The notes beneath the pieces are model-generated. The model saw only the letters and a program-made list of their open reading frames with translations. It did not search any database and was not told the DNA's origin. DNA of 64,000 nt from Cladophialophora immunda (taxonomy: Eukaryota > Ascomycota > Eurotiomycetes > Chaetothyriales > Herpotrichiellaceae): NCBI RefSeq assembly GCF_000835495.1, contig NW_015622542.1, forward strand, positions 558,001-622,000, written 5' to 3'. Below, piece after piece: positions 12,102 through 23,789 of this stretch (its first letter is position 1; each line of letters opens with the position of its first letter). The position numbers and the translations under genes were made by a program.

Positions 12102-13613
12102 GTTTGGTGATGACTGAGAAGAAGTATTTTCTTTTTGGGGCCGATCCGAAGAGCAATGTCCGTTGGCGGAGTTCCCCTCAAATATGTACTCTCTTCGATG
12201 TTGCCAGTGCTAGTGTGTGGGGAAGAGTAGAAACTCACAGAACCCAGAGATAAGAATCAGGCTGAATTCGCAAGGGGGAGTCGTGACGTCAACGGGGTAA
12301 CGAGTGTAGACGTCTCTAGTATAGTAGAGGTTGAGGCCTGTCGACGTGTCCGTAGCTTGCTTTGTATAGATCTTGGTCGACACCAAATCTTATAGTTGGT
12401 CCTGGGGATTTATGCACTGACGCTTGTGCCATGGTAGGTTGGGCCCTTTGAAATGCCGTGGTCCTCGATTTGTCATCAGGCAACCTGATAGCACGCGTTC
12501 AGTGGGCACAGCTGGTGCTACTGGTGGTGCTGGATGAAGGTCTGTGGGTATACCACCCCGCTGCCCGCGATCTCGAGAGGCAGATTAATCATTTTCGGTA
12601 GTTGTGGATTTGGCGGCGGACTTACTCGAGGAGTTCGGCCGACAGCGGGCTCGTATTTCCTTAGCCCCCAACGTTTCATGCAATGGAACGGCCCTCGAGG
12701 CGTGTTGGTGGTGTTGGCGGCGCCTGGACACGGACAAATGTATTCGCCCGGCCACGATGCGGGCGTTTAGCAGGCGAGTCAAATGCCCGTCATGGTAGAG
12801 GCCCAACACAGATGGTTGTACTTGTGATTGGCCTCGTATAATTTCCCATTCCGATGTTTCCATTCCGTAATGATCGTCCAGTGAGTCGAGAAAGCCTCGA
12901 GCCATCGCTGGGCTTTGTCTATCTGGTACCAGAACTTTATATCGATTGCAACTTGCTTACTGACGCGATACCATAAGCACGTCGGCTCCTGAGAGAGCCT
13001 GTTCTCGTTCAGTCTCCGTGGAGAACAGCTTGTACCAGTCGCCATCGCCTCACGTCCCTGCCTCGTCCGAGGGAGACCAGAAATGAGACGTGCTCGCCGG
13101 TCATCTGCGTTCCACCGTGAACCGAAGCATTGAAATCAACCATGGATCATCTGCCGATAGGGCGTCGTGTTGTGAACAAGACTTCGAGTTTCCAGGTAGA
13201 TAGACGGGCGGATACGGAAGTCTGGAGCAAGTTCTGAGACACATCAACCAAACTAGTAGACGACCAGTCGAGGAATTGAATTCGATGTTGTAATTAATGC
13301 CTTTTCGAAGCAGAACCCTTGACGGTACTGACCACGGAAATATCTCCCCTCCGTATCTTGCGCTCGCGGGACGTCCAAATTTCAAAACGCACAATGCCGA
13401 CACCCGACTCCCAGAGCAACTCACGCGATGCTGAAGTGCAAACTGCCTACCCTGCTCATCGGCTACCGACAAGCCAGAAGCAGGTGGGAATTTCAAAACG
13501 TGGAAGGAAATTCGTGGCAGGCGTTGAAGCGTGAAAATGGTTGCAAAGCAGTTTAGATAGATGGGCCATAATACCTCACCCATAAATGGACGGTACTGCC
13601 TCGTGTCAGCACG
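12102..13613. other. Intergenic, no gene seen
   Basis: About 1.5 kb between the reductase start and the 3' end of the MYB-like locus. Frames on the minus strand (for example 13101-13583) have no recognisable domain and no supporting splice pattern, so I leave them out. The reductase promoter must lie at the left edge. Confidence 0.5.
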
Positions 13614-14423
13614 TCAGTGCCTCAACCTGTCCCCTCGTATTTGAGAAGGGTCGGCGGGCCTAATTGGCAGGGGTTTAGGACTCAAGCTTGATGGATTTCC
13701 CTGCCGATCTGGTGGAGGTCGAGAGACACCAAAGTGGTTGAGTGGGTCTCGAGCCTGAGGCTCAAGATATGTGCTAGTGGCTCCAGGTTCTCCCAGCCAC
13801 GACCCAGAAAGTGTCCGTAATGATCTGTTACTGTTTGGCAGTTGTATCTCTTTTGCGCCATCACCCATAACATCACCCACAAGAGACCCTGGCGATGACG
13901 TGCTGCGTTGATGGAATGTGTCTCGAATGAAGGTCTCGAAGCTGGGTAGCGTACAGGCTGCCGGTGACTTCGCGGACGAGAGGCTCGCATCTTGTTGGGC
14001 GTTATTGGAGCCGCTGTGCGTTGCAAATTCGCTTGCAGACGGTACCGTTGGTGGAGCTGACCCGTCACTATTGTCAGAGATATTGTCATCGTCAAATTCC
14101 TCGGCGCGGTGGCCTTTCCGACCAACTGTCATGTGGTGCCAATGGACACGGCATGCCAGTTCAGTCTTGTCCAAGCGGTTGGCGATATGCTTGTAGGGTA
14201 GTTTCTGGCCCTGTGTCCGACTCCGGAATAAAAAGGATTCCTGTTAGCCGTCAGTGTCGGACGCAAGACACGACGCCATCAAGCGGACCTCTTCGTCTGT
14301 CCAGCTACGTATCAGTTTGCCTTGACGAATTTTGTCTCTCCGTAACGGATTGCGTGGCTTCTGCATCCGTGGAGACCGCGAGGCTGATCGATTTCCGGGA
14401 AGAGGGAGAACAGGGGGCGCCAT
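13614..14423 (-). pseudogene. MYB/SANT-like gene with internal stop at codon 60
   Basis: From the ATG at 14423 one frame runs 270 codons to 13614 with a single internal TAA at 14246-14244. Both sides look like the same protein. Before the stop come a Pro/Arg/Ser-rich start and RSWTDEEVRLMASCLASD, the first helix of a SANT/MYB-like fold. After it come GQKLPYKHIANRLDKTEL and ACRVHWHHMTVGRKGHR, the rest of the fold, then an acidic and Ser/Pro-rich tail. The stop could be a true nonsense change. It could also lie in an unconventional 48-nt in-frame intron with a GTCCGC donor and TAACAG acceptor, but that would remove conserved residues. A regulatory DNA-binding role is inferred from the fold only. 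Intactness is unresolved. Confidence 0.5.
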
Positions 14424-16882
14424 TGAAAAGATTGAACGGTGATTCTGTTGACAGAGGCAGCTACAAGATGCCCTGTGACAAATGAGTCTTGCAGGTAGAT
14501 GTATCGAAGCACTGGAGCCAGACTGCGGACCTTTCCTTTCTAGTGAGGAGTCGAGGCTGAAAAGAGTGCACGGTTGAGACTCGAAATCTCTGGCATTAGG
14601 GTCCTCTTGTTCGATCGAGTGTTATATGGTCTTGGTAACGAGCAGAATATTGACCCCAGTCTGCCTTCCCCAAAATGCGAAGGCAGACTTGATGTTGGCT
14701 TTGCAGTTATGCGACCAGATACAGGCCCTGTGAGAGTGGATTTATTGGGTTTGTCAAAGGTCAGTGTTGGGTGTTTCGATCACTCTGAGCGGAGGAATAG
14801 CCGCTGGTACCGCAGCAAGTGGGCTTGCACATGAGGTTTAGGGCAGCCGGACCCTGTTAGGCATGCAGATAGAGAGGGCCGCGAATGTATGCGGGATAGG
14901 CAATGGGGTTCATGCAGCCGAATAGCTGTGCCGATGGTAGAGTAGTCTTCGGACAGACTCCCGCCTGCCGTAGCCATACCCGCGGCGGACGGGGAATACC
15001 ACTTCCCCAGTCAGCACCATGATTGAAAAGAGAAAATGTCTCCCAATGCGAAAGAGCACGAGGATATGCAGGCGGGGCCTGCGTGTCAACCAGTCTTCCA
15101 GCGATCTCGATCACACGATCCATGTTGCTCTGGAATAGGGCAATCCGCCGAGTGCAAGTCACCTACCCATCCGCCCATATGGTCGCCCATGCACATGTGA
15201 AATGCTTCGACATAATGGAGGGTAGAGGATCGATCCAACCCAACGCCAATACTCCATTGTGTGCTGAGAGTCTGCCTTAGGGTAGGTGTTGGCGAATGAA
15301 AGGAGGCTGTGTGTGGTCCAACAAGCGCCAGAGTATCTGGGCGGTTAACTCTCACCTGCAAAGCCACATGGAGGGGGCCAAAACGACAGGGAAGAAAGGC
15401 AGAAGCTGGGGACTCGAACAAGCTCAAGTAATGGTGCCGGTGACTATTGAAGGTCGCCCGTATCGAGCAGCCGGTCTTGCAGGGGAGAATATATCAGAAT
15501 GGAGCGAAGATCCGCAATGTCCTTCCAAGACAGGGATTGCCGCACGCCGTTGATTGCTTGCCTGTTGATTGCATTTTCTTGCCCCGGGGAGCCCCTCGTG
15601 CCATGGTTCCCTATCGCGATTGAGCTTGGCTGGCAAGGGTGTTCCCGTTCACGTTCTTTCGCATTCCATTGAGTGGCTTCAAGTCTGGATGCGGGATATT
15701 TGGCGCTTTCGGAGATCTAGTTCCAATGAGAATACGAGGCCGGTATTCTCGCTACCGCCCGAGGTCGTTTTGTTTCCTTCTTTTTCTTCTTAGCGGGAAC
15801 GCGCAGCAAGTCACAACTTTCACCATAGCTAGAAAGATTGCTGTTGAAATTGCACTGATTCAGGATGTTGTCGTGACTAGCATAATCGAGATACGCTCAA
15901 GTTTCGGTGGGGACGCGTGCACAGGTCGCTTAACGGGCGACAACAGCAAAGACTCGAAACCCCAGCCACCAAAACAAGCCTAATTGACTAGAGGAGACGA
16001 CACCCGGCTCCCCGGAAGGATCGTGAATCTGGCCGCAAAGGGGAACGCCGTGGGGGCCGGCGAGATCACTAGTTAAGAGTGCCATTCGATGCATGTGCTC
16101 GGTACAGGCGCAGCCAGGTGGTCGACAAAGCGGTCGTCCCCAACACTCGAGCAACCCTAGCCGTCTGCGACCGAACCAATATCACACTTTGGCTGCCAAA
16201 GGTTCTTAACGGAAAACTCCAGATGGGATATGATTGCCGAGATCTCGTTGATAGGACTTGAGAGAGCTGTAGGATTTGTAGAAGAAAGGTAGCTTTTGCT
16301 TATTGACGCCCTGCTTCGTGAATGAGGCATGTCCTAGAAGCCATTAGTTTGCAAGATTGGGGACGGATTAGGAGGTTACAGTGCCCTTCTAGTGCTCTGA
16401 ACTCGGCACCCCTCGTGCAGACACGACGATAGCGAGTCAGAAGACATCGACAGGCAGTCCAGCTACTGTTGCGGGTGTTTAGACATGGCGGGCAAGCGTT
16501 GCGGAGAAAGTACGGAGTACGGAGGAGAAGCGAGGCAGCTCGATGGTGCGGAAGAAGAGCCGTAAAAGCAGCAACCCGCAGCACCCATTTGGCGTCTGGC
16601 GGCACAGGTGTCAGGCCAAGACATTCAGCCTCAGCGTTGTTCCTCTCCCGTCCAGCCGCGTTTCAACACCCGCAGGCAACGCAGTTAGCAACGTCTCACT
16701 TAATACAACTCAGAACTGATCCAATTTCGGGGAAGCGATATTTGGTTGTTAGTTTAGTCCTGTCACTCTCGATTGACAGGGTAGCTGTGTTGAACTCGCT
16801 TTCTTTTCACTCAGTTTTCCTTCCAGAGCCCAGTCGAATCGACGGCTGGCTGCTCGGGTCTGGCCATGTCGATTCGCCAACC
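14424..16882. other. Intergenic, no gene seen
   Basis: About 2.5 kb between the divergent starts of the MYB-like locus and the ERD2-family gene. I find only short frames with no domain, no signal peptide pattern and no matching splice sites. Promoters of both flanking genes must be here. Confidence 0.5.
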
Positions 16883-17959
16883 ATGAACATGAATATCTTC
16901 CGCATCTTGGGCGATGTCTCCCATACCGCCTCGAAATGTATACTCATCTGGGCTATTCATTCCAATAAGAGCGCTGAAGGTTAGCCATCAGACAGTCTGC
17001 CTGTCCTCCAAACTGGCCACACTAACGAACCAACAGGCGTCTCCCTCCTGACCCAGATCCTCTATATCGTTGTCTTCGTTAGCCGCTATCTAGACCTCTT
17101 CTGGGTCCCTCCCTCGGCATCATGGTGGAATTTCATCCTCAAGAACTTCTATATCTGGTCTTCGATCTACATCATCATCTTGATGACAAGAGTTTTTGCG
17201 CGGACCCGCGAGCGAGAAAAGGCCTGGAAATGGGGTGCCTATGCCACTGCGGCATCGATGCTTGCGGCTCCTCTGGTCTGCTTGACCTTTAACGGCCCGC
17301 GTCGAACCACTTTCACCGAAGTCCTGTGGACATTCTCCATCATCCTCGAATCTGTCTGTGTTCTTCCACAGCTCCTCCTCCTGCGACAGACCACCGTCCC
17401 CACCGTCATTGACTCTTTCTACCTCGTCACTCTAGGCTCCTACCGAGCATTCTACATTCTCAATTGGATCTATCGAGCCTTCACTCCGTCGAAACCAGAT
17501 GCCATTTCGGTCATTTTTGGCATCGTGCAAACCGCATTCTACATCGACTTCGCATGGGTCTACTGGACGAGGCAAAGAGTCAAGCTCAGGGGAGGTGGCA
17601 TTGTCGATGCAGAGGACCTGCGGAAAGGCTGGCTAGTGAACAGGGTCATCAACCCTGCGCGACAACCGCCAGAACAGGACCCAGAGGGCGGTGATGACGA
17701 GAGCAACGGGCAGCCGCAGCAACCGAAGGTCAACCGCTGGGGCCCGCGAGGGATATCGATCTCGGCGGACGACACGTTGCAAGACCATGACAAAGGCAAA
17801 AGAGCAGCCAAATCCTCGACCCCGGAAGCCAATCCGATGTTGGAAGATGATACTTTTGAGTCGGACGAGGAGGAGGACGTGCCTAGGCTAGATGAGCCTG
17901 GAAACAAGGTGTTGAACAGCGGCGAGGACTGGCGTGAGAACTCGTCATCACGGCAGTGA
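16883..17959 (+). CDS. ERD2/KDEL-receptor-family membrane protein with acidic tail
   Basis: Two exons, 16883-16979 and 17037-17959, with a 57-nt intron (GTTAGC donor, CTAAC branch, AACAG acceptor); 339 residues. The first 215 or so residues match the seven-helix ER-lumen-protein retaining receptor: MNMNIFRILGDVSHTASK, the FVSRYLDLFW loop, SIILESVCVLPQL and YRAFYILNWIYR. The receptor binds HDEL/KDEL-tailed ER proteins in the Golgi and returns them to the ER. Unlike the classical receptor (about 215 aa), this one carries some 120 extra cytosolic residues rich in Asp, Glu, Pro and Ser (LEDDTFESDEEEDVP). That suggests the extended fungal paralogue rather than the minimal receptor. Family certain; ligand preference unknown. 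Confidence 0.9.
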
Positions 17960-18424
17960 AACATTCCCTTGTATAACATGTAGCCCTTTCTTTTCTCTCG
18001 CCATGTGTTAGCGGTCTTGTGGGGTGTTCATTTTATCTGAAGCCGCTGGGTGTGGGCTCAATGTTGAAGTACAAAGGCGTTCTACGAATGTGGTGAGTCT
18101 AGCGCTGGACTGGATCTGCTTTGACGATGAAGGTGCTAGGCAACGACCAGGAAAGTAGTCGTAGACACGAATAGACGTGTCTGACTCTGAAGGACACAAC
18201 GAGATCTTGCGGTAGTCGGTCACTGTCGCTTGCGGGTGGCTTGAATCTATATTCAAGGCAATACTTTGACAAATGACCACCAAGAAAAATAGCTTGTCAG
18301 ACGCAAACACATCGTAAGAGTAATCAACCGTTCAGCCCTTTTACTTCGTACACCTCTTCCCACCTACCATTGTAAATATCCCAATCTTAATCATCTCGCC
18401 TTATCAACCCTTTCCAATCTACCA
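17960..18424. other. Intergenic, no gene seen
   Basis: About 465 nt between two same-strand genes. It ends in a pyrimidine-rich stretch just before the next ATG, as is common in fungal core promoters. No other element is recognised. Confidence 0.5.
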
Positions 18425-19375
18425 ATGCCACTTTTGTGCGGCCGTAGCATTCGTGTCCAACAAGTCATTCTTCGCACCGTCGCGCCGTTCAAGACGGACA
18501 AACGGACAATGGCCTCCCAGATCCCCGCCAAATTCGACATCAAGACCGCGTACCGGATGAACTCAGGCTACGAGATTCCTGCTCTGGGCTACGGTGTATA
18601 CCAAACTCCTGCCGCGACGTGTGAAGAGGTGACACTTGATGCCTTTCGTGTTGGTTATCGACATGTTGATTCTGCGCGCGCATATCGCAATGAACAGCCG
18701 TGCGCTGACGCCATCCGCAATTCTGGTTTGAAGCGGGAGGAGATCTTCTTCACCAGCAAAGTCCCCCCGAAAAGCATGGGCTACGAGGCGGCCAAGAAGT
18801 CTATCGAATCATCCTTCTTCCAGACCGGCCTCGACTATATTGATCTCTACCTCATCCACTCCCCATATGGAGGCAAAGAAGCCCGCTGCGGGGCGTGGAA
18901 AGCGCTTGCCGAAGCTCAAAAAGCGGGTAAAATTCGATCAATCGGCATATCCAACTATGGTGTACATCATCTCGATGAACTGGAAGAGTACATCAAGACC
19001 TCTGGTGTCGGTGGCACCATCGACGTCGGTCAATGGGAAATCCACCCATGGCTTCCGCGCGATGATATTGTGGAATGGGCTCGCAAGCGGAACGTCGTCG
19101 TTGAGGCATATTGCCCCATTGTTCGCGGCCAGCGTGCGAATGAACCGGTTCTGAAACAACTCAGCGAGAAACATGGAAAGACATGGGCTCAGATACTGCT
19201 CAGGTGGAGCTTGCAAAAGGGGTTTGTACCACTGCCGAAGAGTGTCACTCCTTCCAGAATTGAGGAGAATGCAGCCATCTACGACTTCGAGCTCGATGAA
19301 GACGATATGAAAAGTCTCCATTTCCCCAGTTCCTACGCCCCATGCAGCTGGGATCCAACCACAAGTCACGATTAG
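18425..19375 (+). CDS. Aldo/keto reductase, GCY/xylose-reductase type
   Basis: Single-exon oxidoreductase, 316 residues from the first ATG or 288 from the second (18509). The conserved domain starts just after the second. Tetrad residues are visible: Asp and Tyr in DSARAYRNE, Lys in FTSKVPP and His in YLIHSPYG. The cofactor signature near the C-terminus is PLPKSVTPSRIEEN, as in NADPH-dependent AKR3/AKR5 enzymes that reduce carbonyls to alcohols. The extra 28 residues of the long form are Arg-rich with few acids and could be a mitochondrial leader. Both ATGs have A at -3 or a similar context, so two forms are possible. The substrate is not predictable. Confidence 0.88.
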   Translation: MPLLCGRSIRVQQVILRTVAPFKTDKRTMASQIPAKFDIKTAYRMNSGYEIPALGYGVYQTPAATCEEVTLDAFRVGYRHVDSARAYRNEQPCADAIRNSGLKREEIFFTSKVPPKSMGYEAAKKSIESSFFQTGLDYIDLYLIHSPYGGKEARCGAWKALAEAQKAGKIRSIGISNYGVHHLDELEEYIKTSGVGGTIDVGQWEIHPWLPRDDIVEWARKRNVVVEAYCPIVRGQRANEPVLKQLSEKHGKTWAQILLRWSLQKGFVPLPKSVTPSRIEENAAIYDFELDEDDMKSLHFPSSYAPCSWDPTTSHD

Positions 19376-19942
19376 ATGATGGAATTGCTCAATCTCAAAC
19401 TTTGTTCTCTTGTGCATGTCGATGTAAGACTTGGTGCCCGGTGCTCTAAAGGGAGATGCATTTACCTGCAAGTCAGTCGTTCATCTGGAGCGAGCCTAAT
19501 GAAATACAGCTCTGCACAACTCAGCACCTAGGATGAAGTCTCTCCAATACAATCGGCTGGTCAAGTTGGATTTCCACACAAACTCCCTATTGAAAGCAAG
19601 GCGAATTCTTTCATCTTTTGACGCTGCGGCAAGCAACTAGAATCACAACAAGCTCTGATCAACAATGCCGAACTATTTGTCTCTCTGTTAGCCCGACCAA
19701 CGCTTGCGATGGAAACCCTGAAATGATCTATCTCCAAGGACATCCCTCCTCAGGGGAAAGCTCTAGGACAACTCCGAATTCGTCGAAACCAGAATATAGG
19801 ATTCTACGCCAAAAACGGCGACGTATACAACACCGGCAAGTGACTCCATCTCCAATGCCAAAGCTCCTCGCGATCCCATAAATCAGAATAAGACTGTACA
19901 CTCGACGAAATGGGCACCATTTCTTGTTCCTCGTCATGCTTC
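19376..19942. other. Convergent intergenic region
   Basis: About 570 nt between the 3' ends of the reductase and the DUF6594 gene, which face each other. Probably both 3' UTRs. No gene was found. Confidence 0.5.
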
Positions 19943-21217
19943 TCACGAAGACGTGTTTGGAATCGTCGTCAGCGCTTGTGCGGCGCCACTCGTGTTTTGG
20001 TTGGTAAAGACTACGAGTACCGCGCAATATCTGCAAGGGATCAGTTTGCTGGATGCTGTATCAATAACTGCACTTACGCCGCAGTGACGCCAAATATCTC
20101 GTGTTGCTTTGCAGCCGTTGCTGTGGAACAAAGCAAAGCGAAAGCTATCGTGAACGCAAATGCCAACAAGTTTTGTGTATAACCATCGAGGTGTCGCAAC
20201 CTGTAGAGGACCAACACCGGTCCCATTATCAAGGCTACAATGGCGATTGTGTACAGGAATCCGACCACGCGGTTGAATCGCTTTCTCTCGTATAGCTGGA
20301 CATGTATCGTCGAACCTTCGAGTTTCCGGTCCTGGATTTTGTTGCGCAGCAAGCACTGTGCTAGGTCAGCCTGGCTTTCGGTACAACAGCCGAGAAGGTG
20401 TCTCTCACTCGGACCAAGGACCTGCTGGCCCATGTGAAGATGTGGCTGACAAGGCCGTGGACCCAGGAAGAGCTCGGTTCTCCGCCGAGCACGATCAAGT
20501 CGTCAACCTTCCTGATCCATCTCCTGTCCCTTTGGGCGAGGCTCCCGTCATTGTGAATCAAATTGGCGATACTGGCGCGGTCCTGTTCGTCAGGCCTCTG
20601 CCACTGATACAAGGCAGCGGAGCGCGCCAAAAGATCATCTACTGCCGAATCAGTCGTCGGTTCAATGCGTTAGTCTTGTGAGGAATGAGATCCTACCATA
20701 AGCCTTCAATCGCGAGTCGAGCTCCTGAAACAAGGCCTTGCGGACAGCTGGGGTTCGCATGTCGTCGCCATCCCGGTTCGACAGGTAGCGTCGTGTGCCT
20801 GCCGATGCGGCGTCCTGCATGTCCTGGTAGTCCAGCCTGGACTCCATCTCTCGAATGACGTCCTGTTGGTACAGAAGGAGTCGAGTCCGGAGCCAGCCAA
20901 AACGCCGGTAGATCATAAAGTTTGGGTCGCTGTCAACGAAGGTCGCGATCCTTGGCCATCCGGCCACGGCACACTCGACTGTGACAGTTCAGAGATGTTC
21001 TCATGGCTTATTGGCGGCACTTACGAGCGCGGACATCGGTATTTTCCTCCTCCTGAACCTTTCGCCCTTGCTGTTTGATGGAACATCCTATACCGAGACG
21101 GTGCAGCCAGCCTCGTTCTATTACTTCAGTCAACCCCTCATCTGTACAGGTGTCGGATGCGCTTACTATTGGAGTCCTCCTGACACTCGTCGGCGGTATG
21201 ATACCCTTTCTCGACAT
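19943..21217 (-). CDS. DUF6594 membrane protein
   Basis: Five exons: 21217-21025, 20978-20697, 20641-20409, 20355-20078, 20030-19943. Introns are 46-55 nt and all junctions agree in phase, giving 357 residues. The sequence follows the fungal DUF6594 plan. It has GWPRIATFVDSDPNFMIYRR near the N-terminus, a charged helical middle (RSAALYQWQRPDEQDRASI) and three C-terminal membrane segments (VVGFLYTIAIVALIMGPVLV; LLAFAFTIAFALLCSTATAA; AAYCAVLVVFT). Function of the family is unknown. The first exon is the weakest part: it matches no family signature and the true ATG could lie in another upstream exon. The body of the gene is secure. Confidence 0.8.
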
Positions 21218-23789
21218 CGTCGACTGGCATATCGGGGTCTCCGGCGAAGTCGGCTGTTACGAGTCAATGGTTGCAATTCACCGTTCTTCGGGAAGATAAA
21301 CACGAAGACAACAATAGCCTGGCGAAGGAAGCCATGTCTATCGTGCTTCATACAGGCTGCAGTGGTCCATTGTTACACGCAGTAGTCGCACGAGGCCAAC
21401 TCTCGACCTCGAGGCTGTGGACATGTTCTTGTTACACGAGGCGTGCACGCTGACAACCTCCGGCAAGCACTGGTACACAGCACCGCCCCCCCGTCAGGCT
21501 GCACGTTTCTCGCCAAATTCATCGAATCAGCTGATAGTACAGTATGCGAGCCATTTGCTCAGACATGTTGTTCTTGACTCCTCTCCCCGATCTCGCTTTT
21601 CCCATTACTGCCACTCAGACGGAACCATTTCTTAAAAAAGTCCCCGATCCTCCGTGTGAACCGTCTCTTCTCAGACTTGCCCTCCTTCTGTCTTGGTCGA
21701 TCCCTGGTTTTGTCATAGTCTCGCCATGCGTCGTCGCCATAACCTGCAGGTCGGATGGTGTCGGTTTCCTGGAGCCATCTCAGCACCGGGCTAATGGGCA
21801 TGGTCTTTTGCATACCTGGTCGACCCCTTGGATGGGGTTTATGTGTGAAAGTGGGCGGCTCCCACTATTGCCCTTGGCGTCATTTTGTTGGCCTGAAGAC
21901 ATGCTGGTTTCTGAGGCGTGGGTTATCCGGGGGTCATTCGACAGTACGTTCCCTCAGTCTGCGTTCAGGGGATGCATTTCCAAGGGGTGTGATTTTGAAT
22001 AAGCCGCGGTGAAGGCGCGTTTCTCTGCTGCCACGTTTGCTGCGACGACTGCATTCAAGGCAGTCGGTGGTCTGTTTGAGTGGAGGTGGCTGTTGTGAAA
22101 GAAGGGCTCTCTCCCAAGGCAGCTCAACGATCAAAGGATGAGAGACTGGCCATAGTTGGAAGAATTCAGGGAGACAACAACGAGCAGAACCTTTCCAGTT
22201 TCAACCGAGCGGCCTTTCAGAGGCATTCTCGTTTGTCTGAGGCTATCTCCTTCTATCTCCAGGTGCCAGCCAACGAAATGGCAATGAGACAGCTTGGCTT
22301 CCCACCTAGATTCTAGATTGACTGCGTCACTGCCTTCATCTAGCATCAAGGGAAGTTCTGGGCCCGTTGACTGCAGAATTTGAGACATTACCAAGAGGGC
22401 ACAGGAAACGGCCGAGACATAGTCCACCGCGGCTACACGTTGAGCAGATGCGTGCCTGACTCTTGCGAGATGCTGCAAAGGCAGGCGCACGATCGAGACC
22501 ATCTCAATCGTGCCGGCAGAGATGGCCTGGTTGTCATTAAGACTGACTGTTCGACCAAAAATGATGTCGGCCCTTTGTCGCGGGCGTTCTTCTCAGTGAC
22601 TTTCCAAAGAGACACGTCGCAGCACTACTCAACGAGATCATACACCTTCAGCCAGCCGAAGCAAATTATCGGCCGCCACAATTTGGGAACGGGTCACTAT
22701 CCTTTCACCACCGTCCACATATTGCCATCCATCCACGAGCGACGATTTCCGCGTCCTCCGTGGCAAGGAGGGAGAGATGTGTTCACCATTCCTCCCAATC
22801 GGGATGACCGACAACCCCTTTTGGAACAAACGAGAACCTCGCCTTAGCGCTCCCGTAGAACGGAAAGCGCGTGTAAACAGGAAAATGTGAACAGGAGATC
22901 GAAGCGTTGGCGTGTCGATGTGTCGACGAACGGACTGTCTCCTTGTTGGAACAGATCGCGAATACTGGGTTGTGGGCAAGGCACAATGCTCGAGGCGGTG
23001 GTGTATATTGTTTCCCACCACATACATTTATTTACCTAGAATATCGTGGCCCGGCAACTCGGAAGACACATCATCGAGTATAGATATTAATTGAAGGCCC
23101 AGCTATGAAGTGTTGGTACCCTCAACCCATACCGAGCTACGAAGGGGCCATACGCGAGCAACATTTCGTATATAGGAAGCGAAGTCACAGGAGGCACACC
23201 GTGATTAGGTCGACAGTGGCATTGACTCTTTAGTCCAGACAATGAGTTTAATGTACACAGCGGACAGGGTACCAGGGACGAGGTACATACATTTGCACAT
23301 GGTGTCCTACTCCTCTCTATATCAGGGTGCAGAGGGATGTACTCTGTACTCTAGACGGCAACTAATTCCTCGGACTTGCACGCCTAGTGCAGCGTCCCCT
23401 GTCACGCACCCATTGAGTCCAAACCGGCGGGATTCACGGTTGACTGGTTGGGTCTTAAAGGACTAGGTACAATGGGAACAGCCTGGCCATGAGAAGTGGT
23501 ACAAGATTCCCAAAAGGTGACAATCAATTATATCTATACAGGGACGTCACGGCATGGATGGACTAGTGAAGGCTGGTCGGAACGGCGAGTCTCGAGTTGG
23601 GAACAAGGAAAGAATAAAAAAGTCGAAACGAGAACGAGCATCGCATATAGCATGAACGTTCTCGATGCAAAGCGCTTTGATTGATCCTCTCACCGCGACT
23701 ATTCTCCCTTTATGTACAGTTTTTCTTTCACTTTCTGGGTAATCCCCCTCTCTCACGCGCCCCAGCCCCATTGTCGATCCTTCCACCGC
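21218..23789. other. Gene-poor region
   Basis: About 2.6 kb without a recognised gene. A charged 84-codon frame on the minus strand at 21559-21813 (MQKTMPISPVLRWLQETD) could be an orphan or an unplaced 5' exon of the DUF6594 gene. It lacks a good splice donor, so I do not call it. The right end is the COX4 3' UTR. Confidence 0.45.

Noticed and set aside
13101..13583. 160-codon minus-strand frame
   Set aside because: No domain, no splice partner and an unlikely composition; treated as intergenic.
15405..15480. Possible tRNA from a GTTCGAGTCC word on the minus strand
   Set aside because: The upstream sequence has no A-box and no D- or anticodon arm.
21559..21813. Charged 84-codon minus-strand frame as first exon of the DUF6594 gene
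   Set aside because: No usable donor near its end and no similarity to DUF6594 N-termini. Left as an unassigned frame.
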